Positions 16,386-25,066 of a stretch of DNA of 64,000 nucleotides are shown piece after piece. The stretch is from positions 1 through 64,000 of the forward strand of contig NZ_PQIA01000010.1 in assembly GCF_003385235.1 (NCBI RefSeq). Reading direction: 5' to 3'. This DNA is from Amycolatopsis circi (GTDB lineage Bacteria > Actinomycetota > Actinomycetes > Mycobacteriales > Pseudonocardiaceae). Both the position numbers and the translations under genes were made by a program. The notes under the pieces were generated by a model. The model was not told where the DNA came from. It did not search any database and was given only the letters and a program-made list of their open reading frames with translations. Numbering within the stretch: the first letter of the stretch is position 1; each line of letters begins with the position of its first letter.

Positions 16386-17690
16386 TCAGGTGGTGGAAAC
16401 GTCGTCCAGCTGCTCGGCCGCCGGGCGCACCGGGAACAGGTCGCCGCCGGGCGGGGCCGGGATGCGGCCGACCGCGGCCCGGGCCTTCCAGTCGCCCGCG
16501 TCGGCCGCGGCGTGCACGCTGTCGAGGGCGGCGTACTGGATGAAATGGATGTCCGGCAACGGCCACGGTGCCGCACCGGTCGCCGCGGGCAGCAGGTGGT
16601 CGACCGCGGCGAAAATGCTGCCGCCCTGGGGGTTTCGGTACGACCAGAGGTCGACGCCCAGGTGCTTGCCCAGCTGCGCGAGCCGAGTCAGCGCGACCAG
16701 GTTGAACGTGTGGTAGTGGTAGGTCCGGGTGCGGGTCGACTCCTCGGGCTGGCCGCCGTCCGCGGCGATCTGGTGGTCGATCCGGGCTTTGCCGGAGTCG
16801 CGGACGATCTGACGGGCGAGGTCGCGCTGTCCGACGTAGCTCGCGGTCGCCGCGGTGAGCAGGTCGTAGAAGGTGCCGTGGTTGTTGGTCGCCTTCGCCT
16901 CGTCGGTGCCGTTCTTGCTGGTGCGCAACCAGGTCAGGAAATCCGTGGACCAGCCGCGGAACGCTTTCCCGTCGGCCTTCGTCCAGCCGGGCGCGCCCGC
17001 TTCCAGGATCCGGGCGGCGTCGAGGACCTGGGTGAACGTGTAGGAGAACTCGATGATGCCGATCCCCCGCCCGTCGGTCTTGCACGGGATGCCCTGCGCG
17101 AAGTTCAGGTTCGGGTTCATTTTCGTTGCCGCGTCGAGGAACCAGGTGCGCAGGTCGAGCGCGGCGCGCCGGGCGTACTCGGCCTTGCCGGTGTAGTACC
17201 AGGCGAGCGAGAGCTGGTAGATCGAGTTGAACGCGACGAGCCGTTCGGCCTTGTCCGGCACGTTCTTCATCTCGGGGTTGACCTCGCCGTCGCGGTCGAC
17301 GTACGGGCAGCCCTGCGGGTTTTCCGGCGTTTTCGGCTGGCTGGGCCAGTAGTACGGGGCGAGGCTCAGGTAGTCGTGCTTGTCGCCGCTCGGCGGGACG
17401 CGCTCCTTGTCGACAACCGTCCACGGGCCCTTGGCCAGCGCGTCGTCGGCCTGTTTCAGCAGATTCGACAGCGACGTGCGCAGCGTCGGATTCCCAGCCA
17501 TCAGGCCGATCTTGTTGCCTGCCAGGTGCAGGCCGTCGAGCACCACCGGGTCCGGTACGCAGACGAACGAACACGAATTCGGCGCGGGCGCGGCGGTCGC
17601 CGCCCCGGCGGTGGCCGCGAGCAGGCCCGCGACCGTCGCGAGGACCGCCGCGATACGACGCGGACGGGAAGACCGGGAAGGAGGCAGCAC
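16386..17690 (-). CDS. Secreted alginate-lyase-like polysaccharide lyase
   Basis: A 434-residue protein. Residues 1-35 form a signal peptide: Arg-rich start, hydrophobic VLATVAGLLAATAGAATA, cleavage near AAPAP. The remainder matches the alginate lyase (alpha/alpha toroid) family: PYYWPSQPKTPENPQGCPYVDRDGE-type N-terminal region, NNHGTFYD near residue 285 with the conserved Asn-Asn-His, and YHYHTFNL near 340. The enzyme would act outside the cell on uronic-acid polymers; substrate is not certain. GTG 17690 is chosen because TGGAG lies five bases upstream; a TTG fifteen bases earlier is the alternative. Confidence 0.85.
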   Translation of the reverse strand: MLPPSRSSRPRRIAAVLATVAGLLAATAGAATAAPAPNSCSFVCVPDPVVLDGLHLAGNKIGLMAGNPTLRTSLSNLLKQADDALAKGPWTVVDKERVPPSGDKHDYLSLAPYYWPSQPKTPENPQGCPYVDRDGEVNPEMKNVPDKAERLVAFNSIYQLSLAWYYTGKAEYARRAALDLRTWFLDAATKMNPNLNFAQGIPCKTDGRGIGIIEFSYTFTQVLDAARILEAGAPGWTKADGKAFRGWSTDFLTWLRTSKNGTDEAKATNNHGTFYDLLTAATASYVGQRDLARQIVRDSGKARIDHQIAADGGQPEESTRTRTYHYHTFNLVALTRLAQLGKHLGVDLWSYRNPQGGSIFAAVDHLLPAATGAAPWPLPDIHFIQYAALDSVHAAADAGDWKARAAVGRIPAPPGGDLFPVRPAAEQLDDVSTT

Positions 17691-17705
17691 CGCAACTCCA
17701 TTCAA

Positions 17706-17757
17706 GGATATGAATACATCACAGATATGTGAACTGAGATTGAATAGCCGAACGCGC
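17706..17757. promoter_or_regulatory. AT-rich promoter/operator region of the lyase gene
   Basis: A strikingly AT-rich island (GATATGAATACATC and TCACAGATATGTGA) in otherwise GC-rich DNA. TCACA-GATA-TGTGA is a perfect inverted repeat. It lies immediately upstream of the lyase gene, so it likely holds the promoter and a regulator site. No regulator gene is adjacent. Confidence 0.5.
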
Positions 17758-17777
17758 GTGGCCGCGTCAAGGGGAGG

Positions 17778-18611
17778 TCAGGCGGAGAGCCCGCGCCGGA
17801 CCGGGTTCCGGAGGGTGCCGATGCCCTCGATCATGATGGTGACCTCGTCGTCTGCCTCGAGCGTGACGTCCGGGCCGGGAACAGCGGATGTACCGGTGGC
17901 CAGGACGGCTCCGCGCGGGAAAACGTCGCCGCGATAGAGCCACGACACCAGATCCGCGAGCCTGCGATGGAGCCGCGCGGTGGAAGTCTCCCCTGCCCAG
18001 CGCAGTTCTCCGCCGCGATGGATCTCCACGGTGATGCCGAGCGCGTACGGATCCGGGATCTCTTGAGCGGACACGATCCACGGCCCGGCCGCGCACGAGC
18101 CGCGGTACATCTTGGCCTGCGGCAGGTACAGCGGGTTCTCGCCTTCGATGCTGCGCGAGCTTACGTCGTTGACGATCGTGTAGCCGACGATCTCCGCGTT
18201 TGCGTTGCACATCAACGCTAGTTCGGGTTCCGGAACGTCCCAAGTGGAATCTTCCCGCACGCCGATCGGCTCGCCTGGCCCGCGCACGCGATGCCCGACG
18301 CTTTTGAAGAACAGTTCCGGCCGCTCCGCCTCGTAGACCCGCGCGTAGACGTCGGCGTCGCCGCTCTCCTCCATCCGCGCCTCGCGCGACACCTCGTAAG
18401 TGACTCCGGCGGCCCATACCTCGGTGTCGTCGTCGACCGGCGCCCGCAGCTCGCCTGGCTCTCCTGGCTTCAGCTCGACCGCGAGCGCTTCAACGAATTC
18501 ATAGGCGGACAGGGTGAGCAAGGAGCCGAGTGTGGTGCCGGGCGGGAGCGCGCCGATGGATTCGCCGTCGGTGACCTGCCAGCCCGCGGCGGTCTTCACT
18601 AGGCGGCGCAT
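17778..18611 (-). CDS. Fumarylacetoacetate hydrolase (FAH) family protein
   Basis: A 277-residue FAH-fold protein. The metal-binding region appears as [19 protein letters not shown] then [19 protein letters not shown] (about residues 125-165), with EPE, ND and downstream GPWIV matching the family. Several sugar-acid pathways use an FAH-type 2-keto-3-deoxy-pentonate dehydratase after an IlvD-type dehydratase. Here the ATG at 18611 overlaps the stop of such an IlvD gene (TGATG), which supports that role over a tyrosine-degradation role. Substrate chirality cannot be read from sequence. Confidence 0.87.
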   Translation of the reverse strand: MRRLVKTAAGWQVTDGESIGALPPGTTLGSLLTLSAYEFVEALAVELKPGEPGELRAPVDDDTEVWAAGVTYEVSREARMEESGDADVYARVYEAERPELFFKSVGHRVRGPGEPIGVREDSTWDVPEPELALMCNANAEIVGYTIVNDVSSRSIEGENPLYLPQAKMYRGSCAAGPWIVSAQEIPDPYALGITVEIHRGGELRWAGETSTARLHRRLADLVSWLYRGDVFPRGAVLATGTSAVPGPDVTLEADDEVTIMIEGIGTLRNPVRRGLSA

Positions 18612-20311
18612 CAGTGCGAGTCCCTCGGCACGGCGGAACCGCGAGTGCCGTGCAGGAAATCGAAGTCCGCGCCGAGGTGGGCCTGGGTGACGTGCTCGCG
18701 GTAGAGCCAGATGTAGCCGCTGAGGTACGGGCTTTCCGGCGGCGTCCATTCCGCGCGGCGGGCGGCGAGTTCGTCGTCGGGCACGTGCAGGGTCAGCTGG
18801 CGCGCCGGAGTGTCGAGCGTGATCCGGTCGCCGGTGCGGACGAGCGCGAGCGGGCCGCCGACCGCTGATTCCGGGCTCACGTGCAGCACGACCGTGCCGT
18901 AGCCGGTGCCGGACATCCGGCCGTCGCAAATCCGGACCACGTCGGTGATCCCCCGGTCGAGCAGCTTCTTCGGAACCGGAACGTTGGCCACCTCCGGCAT
19001 GCCCGGGTAGCCCTTGGGGCCCGCGCCGCGGATCACGAGGATCGTGTCGGGCGTGACGGGCAGGTCCGGGTCGTCGGCGACACGGTGGTAATCCTCCGCG
19101 GCGTCGAAGACCAGCGCCGGGCCGGTGTGCGTGAGCAGCTCCGGCGACGCCGCCGACTGCTTGAGCACCGCACCGTCCGGGGCGAGATTTCCGGTGAGCA
19201 CAGCGGTTCCGGTGCCGGGCGGCTGGAACGGCGCGTCGACGGTCGTGATCACGTCGTTGTTCCAGCATTCCGCGGCTTCTCGGGGTTTGCCGGTGACCGT
19301 GCGGATGTCGGTGCGCAGGAGTCCGGCTTCGGCGAGCCTCGTCAGCACCACCGGAACTCCCCCGGCGTAACAGAAATCCTCCATGAGGAACCGGCCGGAC
19401 GGCATCAGGTTCACCAACGTGGGAACTGCGCGACCCAACTCGTCGAAGTCGGCCATGGTGAGCGGGACGCCGACGCGACCGGCCAGTGCGAGAAGGTGCA
19501 CGATCGCGTTCGTGGACCCGCCGATCGCCGCGTTGACGCGGATCGCGTTCTCGAACGCCGCACGGGTCAGGATTTCCGACGGCCGCAGGTCTTCCTCCAC
19601 CATGGCGACGATGCGCTGACCAGCGGACTGCGCGGTCTCGAAGCGGCGCGCGTCAACGGCGGGCCAGGTCGCCGAACCGGGCAGCTGCATGCCGAGCGCT
19701 TCGGCGAGACAGGCCATCGTCGAGGCGGTGCCCATGGTCATGCAGTGGCCGTTCGAGCGGGCCATGCAGCCTTCGGCGAAGAAGCACTCCTCCTCGGTCA
19801 TCCGGCCGGCTTTGAGTTCTTCCTCGAACTTCCAGACGTGCGTTCCCGATCCGACGTCGCTGCCGCGGAATTTGCCGTTGAGCATCGGGCCGCCGGTGAC
19901 CATCACGGCGGGCAGGTCGACGCTCGCCGCGCCCATCAGCATCGCCGGGGTCGTCTTGTCGCAGCCGGAGAGGAGGACGACGCCGTCGAGCGGGTTGGCG
20001 CGGATCAGCTCCTCGACCTCCATCGCCATCAGGTTGCGGTAGAGCATCGCGGTGGGGCGCATGAGCGTCTCGCCGGTCGCCATCGTGGGAAACGCGAGCG
20101 GGAAGCCGCCCGCCTGCCAGACGCCGCGCTTGACTGCCTCGGCGACGCCGTCGAGGTGGACGTTGCACGGGGCGAGTTCGGAGGCGCTCACCGCGATCCC
20201 GATCACCGGCCGGCCGTCGAACACTTCCGGGCCGAAGCCCTGGGACCGCATCCACGACCGGTGGATCATCCCCGCCCGGCCGGACGCACCGAACCACGCC
20301 GCACTGCGCAC
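18611..20311 (-). CDS. IlvD/Edd-family dehydratase, probably for a sugar acid
   Basis: A 566-residue [Fe-S] dehydratase. The cluster-binding cysteines are in [10 protein letters not shown] (near residue 50), [12 protein letters not shown] (near 120) and [19 protein letters not shown] (near 185). [17 protein letters not shown] and [11 protein letters not shown] are also conserved. The opening VRSAAWFG...[12 protein letters not shown] matches the pentonate dehydratase branch rather than biosynthetic IlvD. The GTG at 20311 has GGAGG six bases upstream. It is coupled to the FAH gene, giving a two-enzyme route from a sugar acid to a semialdehyde; the final aldehyde dehydrogenase is not adjacent. 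Confidence 0.9.
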   Translation of the reverse strand: MRSAAWFGASGRAGMIHRSWMRSQGFGPEVFDGRPVIGIAVSASELAPCNVHLDGVAEAVKRGVWQAGGFPLAFPTMATGETLMRPTAMLYRNLMAMEVEELIRANPLDGVVLLSGCDKTTPAMLMGAASVDLPAVMVTGGPMLNGKFRGSDVGSGTHVWKFEEELKAGRMTEEECFFAEGCMARSNGHCMTMGTASTMACLAEALGMQLPGSATWPAVDARRFETAQSAGQRIVAMVEEDLRPSEILTRAAFENAIRVNAAIGGSTNAIVHLLALAGRVGVPLTMADFDELGRAVPTLVNLMPSGRFLMEDFCYAGGVPVVLTRLAEAGLLRTDIRTVTGKPREAAECWNNDVITTVDAPFQPPGTGTAVLTGNLAPDGAVLKQSAASPELLTHTGPALVFDAAEDYHRVADDPDLPVTPDTILVIRGAGPKGYPGMPEVANVPVPKKLLDRGITDVVRICDGRMSGTGYGTVVLHVSPESAVGGPLALVRTGDRITLDTPARQLTLHVPDDELAARRAEWTPPESPYLSGYIWLYREHVTQAHLGADFDFLHGTRGSAVPRDSH

Positions 20312-20453
20312 TCCGCCTCCTCGTGGGTCCTCTCCTCGATACCCGATCGGGCGGATCCTGGCAATCGACTGAGAAATCCCGCGAACCGGACACTTCGCGG
20401 GCACGCCGGACGTTGGAGGGGGTGAGAAGATCGCCGGAGACGAGAGGTGTGCG

Positions 20454-20729
20454 ATGAGCCTGATCGGGACCCTGGTCGGGCACGTCCTGACCGTGTTCAT
20501 CGTGGTGCTGGTGGCGCGGATGGTGCTGGACTGGACGCGCGTGGTCGCAACGGGGCCCGCGTGGCTCGGGCAGGCGCGCCGGATCACCCACCGGGCGACC
20601 GAGCCGGTCATCGCCCCGGTGCGGCGGGTGCTGCCGCCGATCCGGACCGGCGGGGTGGCGTTCGATCTGGCGTTCACGGTGGTGTTCGTGGCGGCGCTGG
20701 TGGTGCGGTCTGTCGCGTTCGCCTTGTGA
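20454..20729 (+). CDS. YggT family membrane protein
   Basis: A 91-residue protein with two hydrophobic segments: residues 3-25 (IGTLVGHVLTVFIVVLVARM) and 68-90. Between them, RRITHRATEPVIAPVRRVLPPIR carries the family pattern T-x-P-x-x-x-P-x-R-x-x-P. YggT proteins are usually near division or cell-envelope genes and may affect osmotic or envelope functions; here the gene stands alone, divergent from the dehydratase. GAGAGG precedes the ATG. Confidence 0.85.
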   Translation: MSLIGTLVGHVLTVFIVVLVARMVLDWTRVVATGPAWLGQARRITHRATEPVIAPVRRVLPPIRTGGVAFDLAFTVVFVAALVVRSVAFAL

Positions 20730-21021
20730 GGAGTGCGCTCGCGCCGCCAAGTCGGGCGGGGATTCCCGGGTCGCCGGAGTGTCCACAGTGGAATGACGGT
20801 ATTGGCCCGCGCCCGGGCGAGCGGTTGCCGTCGATTCGGGGCGAACGAGCGCCGCACCCGCAGCACGACCGCCGGTCCGTCGCCTTGCTGGTCTCCGGCG
20901 CGATCGAGCACCTGGCTTTGTGCGGTCGGCTCATCCTCGTCAGGGGCGAGAAGGCCCGTTCGCTGGTCGCCGGGACTGATTGCCCGCCGGGCGCGGTGCC
21001 CGTCGCCCGGTTGCGGCCGGA
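20730..21021. other. Intergenic, 292 bases
   Basis: No gene seen. It contains a GTCCACAGTGGA palindrome at about 20780. Confidence 0.5.
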
Positions 21022-21525
21022 TCAGCGGGAGTCGAGCCGGATTTGCCCGGCGCAGGACCTGATCTCGATGCGATGTGCGCCGGTCGGCCGGTCCGGGAGC
21101 GTGCCGCTCCGTTCGCCGACCGAGGTCTTCGCCGACACCGCGTAGTCCGCGCCCGGAACCGTGAGCGCCCCGGCGCCCACGTCGGTCCTGACAGTGGCGC
21201 CCGCCGCCGCGCTCAGGGCGAGGTCCACTTCGCCGACGGTGGTCGCGGCCTTGACCGGCCCGGCGGAGTCCTGAACAGCGATCCTGCCCGCGGGCATCGT
21301 CAGGTCCAGCGAACCGATCTTGCCTGCCTCGAATTCGCCCGCTCCCCTCTTCCCGGTCACCGCTGTCCGGTCGGGCAAGGTGACGGGGTAGGAGACGACG
21401 CAGTGGTTTCCGCACGCGCCGTCGAGTTCGAGCGTCGACCCGGTCAAGCGAGGCCAGACGCCCTCCGGTTTCGCCCCTTGGTAGTGGATCTCGCGCTCGA
21501 CAGCGATGGAGTCGCGGAGATGATC
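21022..21525 (-). pseudogene. 5'-truncated DUF4097-type adhesin-like gene
   Basis: The conceptual minus-strand product shows the beta-helical repeat pattern of DUF4097: SIAVEREIHYQGAKP, then GSTLELDGACGNHC, VSYPVTLP, AGKIGSLDLTMPAG, VGEVDLAL and VGAGALTVPGADYAV. Sequence resembling the family extends upstream to about 21525, beyond the only in-frame start candidate (TTG 21447), and the N-terminal membrane anchor seen in relatives is missing. I therefore read it as a gene that has lost its 5' end or suffered a frameshift, rather than a 141-residue protein starting at TTG. Confidence 0.6.
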
Positions 21526-21639
21526 CGGACATAAACCAGGATTGCATGCTGCTGCCGCGCCGGAATGCCGAGTTTCCGGGTGCGCGTTGCGGTACCTGCA
21601 CCAGAGCGCCCCGGATCAGGACGCTCCGGGCGGTTCCCG

Positions 21640-22782
21640 TCAGGGCTTTCCGGCGGTGACCGGGGCCGGTTCGTCGTCGGGGCGTCGGCGGGCGGTCCAG
21701 GAGTCGTAGCCGCGCAGGAGGAAGCGGTGGGCGGGGCGTTCGACCAGGCGGGTGAGGGCCCAGCCGAGGACGATGCCGGTGGCGATCATCCCGGCGGCTT
21801 GCAGCAGCGGGTCGAGGCCGAGGCCGGACAGCCAGTGCAGCACCAGGTAGCCGATGGCCTGGTGGATCAGGAAGACGCCGTAGGAGACTCCGGCGAACCA
21901 GGTGATCGCGCGCTGGACGAACTGCGGGAGGAAGCGGTTCCAGTCCGGGCCCGCGGCGGCGAGCGAGATCACCGCGATCCCGACCGCGATGCCGATCGTC
22001 GAGCCCCATTCGATGTTGATCCCGGCGGGCGTGACGGTCGAGCCGTGCAGGGCGTGCGCGGTGACGCAGAGGACTTCCAGCAGTACGAATTCCGTCGTGG
22101 AGAAGCGTTTCGTCGTCCAGAGCCGGACCGCGATGCCCGCGACGAACAGGTGCCAGCGGTGGAAGCCGAAGCCGTCGACGACGACGCGGTACCACTCGGG
22201 CGGACCGGCGACGCGCAGCGGCCATTGCGCGAGCGGGACCAGCAGGATGGTCCACATCAGGATGCGGAACTTGCGGCCGTGGCCCCAGCTGCCGCGGTAG
22301 AGCAGCGCGGCGACGGTGAACGCCATGAGCTGGAGGGGAATCGTCCAGTGGGAACCGTCGAGGAAGGGGTAGACGGCCGGTTTCCAGTTCCAGAGCATCA
22401 GGAGATTGCCGACGAGGTCGCCGAACCGCGGACTGAACCAGCCGGGCGGCGAGAGGTACCGCAGCGCGAAGTAGATCACCACGACGGCCGCGAGGAACGG
22501 CGGCAGCAACCGCGCGATCCGCCCCCACCAGTACCGGCCGAGCGACCTGCGTCCGATGGTGACTGCGGCGAAGTACGCGGAAATCACGAGCAGCAGGCTC
22601 GCCCCGATCTGATGCGGAAACACGAACCGCCGCGGCCCCAGCTCAGGGTGCACGACGACGCTCATGAAGGTCGCGTGGTACAGCAGCACCAGCACGACGC
22701 ACCCACCGCGCACGAGGTCCCAGCTGATCCGCCGGTTCCCCGAAGACACGCTCACCGGACGGAACGAGGACACGCGCGCCAC
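21640..22782 (-). CDS. Acyltransferase family 3 membrane protein
   Basis: A ~380-residue integral membrane protein with about ten hydrophobic segments. The first carries SWDLVRGGCVVLVLLYHATF, matching the R-G-x8-H signature of acyltransferase 3 proteins, which acetylate or acylate cell-surface glycans, lipids or antibiotics. YGVFLIHQAIGYLVLH near residue 310 is the typical late motif. The C-terminus is a short charged tail (ARRRPDDEPAP). The start is uncertain: GTG 22782 gives a normal length but lacks a clear ribosome site. It stands alone; no substrate clue. Confidence 0.82.
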   Translation of the reverse strand: MARVSSFRPVSVSSGNRRISWDLVRGGCVVLVLLYHATFMSVVVHPELGPRRFVFPHQIGASLLLVISAYFAAVTIGRRSLGRYWWGRIARLLPPFLAAVVVIYFALRYLSPPGWFSPRFGDLVGNLLMLWNWKPAVYPFLDGSHWTIPLQLMAFTVAALLYRGSWGHGRKFRILMWTILLVPLAQWPLRVAGPPEWYRVVVDGFGFHRWHLFVAGIAVRLWTTKRFSTTEFVLLEVLCVTAHALHGSTVTPAGINIEWGSTIGIAVGIAVISLAAAGPDWNRFLPQFVQRAITWFAGVSYGVFLIHQAIGYLVLHWLSGLGLDPLLQAAGMIATGIVLGWALTRLVERPAHRFLLRGYDSWTARRRPDDEPAPVTAGKP

Positions 22783-23457
22783 CGTAACTGGTGGGCTTCG
22801 CCGGATGGGAAGGCACCCTGGGCGCGGGTTCGCGGGTCGATTCCGGTACCGGAGCGCGGGTTTGCGGTCTCGGCCGTGGGCGGTTTCGGGAAAAGCCGTG
22901 GTGGCAGAGGGGTTTCTGCGCGGGCGGCGCGTTGGTCGGGGTTTGGCGGGTGCGTGTGCGGGTTCCGGTGAGTGAGAGGTTTTAGGTTGGGGCACGCGGG
23001 ATTCGCTCACGGGATGTGACGGACAAATGCTTGCTCGGTTCTGATCGGCTGTGTGGCTGGGAGAAGGGCTGCGCGGGGTGGCTGAATCGGTCTTGTGGGA
23101 TGTTCGTGGTCCGGCCGCGCTGCGCGTTCCGCGGCGACGAGGTAGAGGCCGAGTCTCCCCCGGGCTCGCGTGTGGGGAGACCTCGCTGGGGAGGCTCGGG
23201 TTCTCCGCTGGAAGCCGGTGCGGGTGGGGTGTCGCCCGGCGAGCGCGTTGCGGACGCCGTCAGCCGAGCCGCCGTGACGCGAATCCCGGCGGCTGGGCTG
23301 AGGCGGCGTCGGGCCGGTCGATCGCCGACGCGCTGAGCGGCACCTCGGCGGATTCGAACAGGCGAACCCGGCTCCGGCGAGTCTGGGCCTGATTGGCCTG
23401 GCTGAGCCGATCCGGCTTTCGGCTGCCGACCGGATTTCGCTGCCGGAGAGCTGCGCT
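22783..23457. other. Non-coding region, about 675 bases
   Basis: No supported gene. Frames are open on both strands without family motifs. Slightly lower GC around 23000-23100 suggests the acyltransferase promoter or degraded sequence. Confidence 0.45.
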
Positions 23458-23460
23458 GGC

Positions 23461-23607
23461 TCCCGGCTCCCGGCTCCCGGCTCCCGGCTCCCGGCTCCCG
23501 GCTCCCGGCTCCCGGCTCCCGGCTCCCGGCTCCCGGCTCCCGGCTCCCGGCTCCCGGCTCCCGGCTCCCGGCTCCCGGCTCCCGGCTCCCGGCTCCCGGC
23601 TCCCGGC
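23461..23607. repeat. Perfect heptamer microsatellite, 21 x TCCCGGC
   Basis: 147 bases consist of exactly 21 uninterrupted TCCCGGC units. Read on the minus strand it could encode GAGSREP repeats, but that frame lacks a ribosome site and any recognisable flanks. It lies between the acyltransferase and isochorismatase-like genes. Confidence 0.97.
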
Positions 23608-23837
23608 GACGGTCTCACGCTCGGCTCCGCCCCGCGCGACGGATTCGGGGCTGACTCCAGCCCAGCAGACTCGCCCAGCTCAGCCCACCCCAGCTCAGCC
23701 AACCCCGCCTCGGCCCAGCCCGGCTGGAGTCGACCGGCCAGCACGGCTGTCGGCTGTCGGCCTAGCTTCGCTGATCGATTGCACTGGGCCGCGCGGCTCC
23801 AGCTCCAGGCGACGACCTCACGCCCCGAGCGAAACCA

Positions 23838-24398
23838 TCACGCCCCGGGTTTGAAGGCGACCTCCTCCGTCGAGACCGTTCCCGCGGTGCGGCCGGGGGC
23901 GGTCTGGTGGTTCCAGTACAGGTTCGTGTGCGCGATGACCTGCGCCGGCGGCGGTGCTCCCCACTTGGTGAGGTCGTCCGTCGTGTGGGCGTCGCTCACC
24001 AAGGTCGCGTCGTAGCCTCGGGCGAAGGCGCCGTGCAGGGTGGAGCGGACGCAGGCGTCCGTCTGGGCTCCGCTCACCACCAGGCTGCCTACCCGCAAAT
24101 CGGCGAGGACTGACTCCAGGGTGGTGTCTTCGAAGGAGTCCCCGTAGAGCTTCTCCACCAAGGGCTCGGCGGGCGAGCGCGTCAGCTCCGGGACCAGGTC
24201 CCATTCGGGGCTGCCCTTCCGCAGCTCCTCGTTGGCGTGCTGCACCCACACCACCGGGACCTCGGCTTGCCGTGCTTTCTCGACCAGCGCGGCCACGTTC
24301 GCCACGACCTTGTCCCGCTCGTGCGCCTCTTCGACGACGCCGTTCTGCACGTCGACGACCAGCAGTGCGGTGTTCGGGCGGTCGTTGAGAGTGGTCAT
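23838..24398 (-). CDS. Isochorismatase-like cysteine hydrolase
   Basis: A 186-residue hydrolase. The catalytic triad is visible: Asp16 in LLVVDVQNGV, Lys83 in VEKLYGDSF and Cys116 in SGAQTDACVRST. The family includes nicotinamidases, N-carbamoyl amidohydrolases and other small amidases; the loop before Cys does not tell which. ATG 24398 follows GGGGAG. Alone on its strand, 64 bases upstream of... and downstream of the MarR gene in the same direction, so the two could share a transcript. Confidence 0.87.
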   Translation of the reverse strand: MTTLNDRPNTALLVVDVQNGVVEEAHERDKVVANVAALVEKARQAEVPVVWVQHANEELRKGSPEWDLVPELTRSPAEPLVEKLYGDSFEDTTLESVLADLRVGSLVVSGAQTDACVRSTLHGAFARGYDATLVSDAHTTDDLTKWGAPPPAQVIAHTNLYWNHQTAPGRTAGTVSTEEVAFKPGA

Positions 24399-24462
24399 CG
24401 GATCTCCCCTCCAGTCAGGTACCGCTCACGCTAGCCCCGACCACCGACAAAAAACTGCGAAG

Positions 24463-24996
24463 TCACTCCGGCCGGAGAGCATCGTGCGGGGAGGACGGGC
24501 CGAACTCGGTCTCGAAGCGGGTCAGCAGGCGGGCCAAGAGGGCGTTCAGCTCGGACAGGCTGTCCGCGCCCAGGGCCGACGTGAACAGGGCTTGCTCGCG
24601 TTCAGTGCGTTTTTTTGTGGCGGCGGCCCAGCGGGCTCGGCCTTTGCGGGTCAGCCGGATCGGGCGGCTTCGGCCGTCGGCGGTCGCGGTGACGCGTTCT
24701 ACCAGGCCGGCTCGTTCCAGGCGGTCGATGCGGACGGTGACGGTGCCGGAGGTGACGCCCAGGCGGTCGCCCAGTTCTTTCGGCGTCAGCACCGCCGCAC
24801 GGCCGGACCGGTGCAAAACCGACAGCGCCTGCCAATCCCCCGTGCTGAAGCCGTATTCCTCCGCGACGCCGCGCAGCACCTGTTCGAACTGCCGCGACAG
24901 GCGGCCGATCCGCTGCCGGGCCGCTTCGACCTGCTCGTCCACGCCGTCCGGCATCACGGCCAGCCACGCGGACAGGCCCTCCCCCACTGAGTCCAA
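24463..24996 (-). CDS. MarR-family transcriptional regulator
   Basis: A 177-residue winged-helix regulator. The DNA-binding part reads LTPKELGDRLGVTSGTVTVRIDRLERAGLVERV then ADGRSRPIRLTRKGR (residues about 75-125), the MarR wing. TTG 24996 is preferred as start, since GAGGGAG lies seven bases upstream and the product (MDSVGEGLSAWL) has normal length. It is divergent from an SDR gene 70 bases away, with operator-like repeats between, so it probably controls both. Confidence 0.85.
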   Translation of the reverse strand: MDSVGEGLSAWLAVMPDGVDEQVEAARQRIGRLSRQFEQVLRGVAEEYGFSTGDWQALSVLHRSGRAAVLTPKELGDRLGVTSGTVTVRIDRLERAGLVERVTATADGRSRPIRLTRKGRARWAAATKKRTEREQALFTSALGADSLSELNALLARLLTRFETEFGPSSPHDALRPE

Positions 24997-25015
24997 CTGG
25001 ACACTCCCTCGAAGT

Positions 25016-25045
25016 TCAAGGTAGTTTGGTTTGAGTATCAAGGTA
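25016..25045. promoter_or_regulatory. MarR operator candidate in the divergent promoter
   Basis: Direct repeats TCAAGGTA at 25016 and 25038 (22 bases apart, two helical turns) and the inverted repeat TTGA-GTA-TCAA at 25031-25041 lie between the MarR start and the SDR start. AT-rich compared with its surroundings. Confidence 0.5.
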
Positions 25046-25066
25046 CCTGGTCCTGGGGAGGTCCGC

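Noticed and set aside
20312-22528. Long upstream extension of the dehydratase frame
   Set aside because: The frame stays open through the acyltransferase region by GC bias; GTG 20311 has a ribosome site and matches the family start.
23007-23744. 245-codon minus-strand frame with GSREPGA repeats
   Set aside because: Produced by the heptamer repeat; no ribosome site and no recognisable flanks. A small chance remains that it is real.
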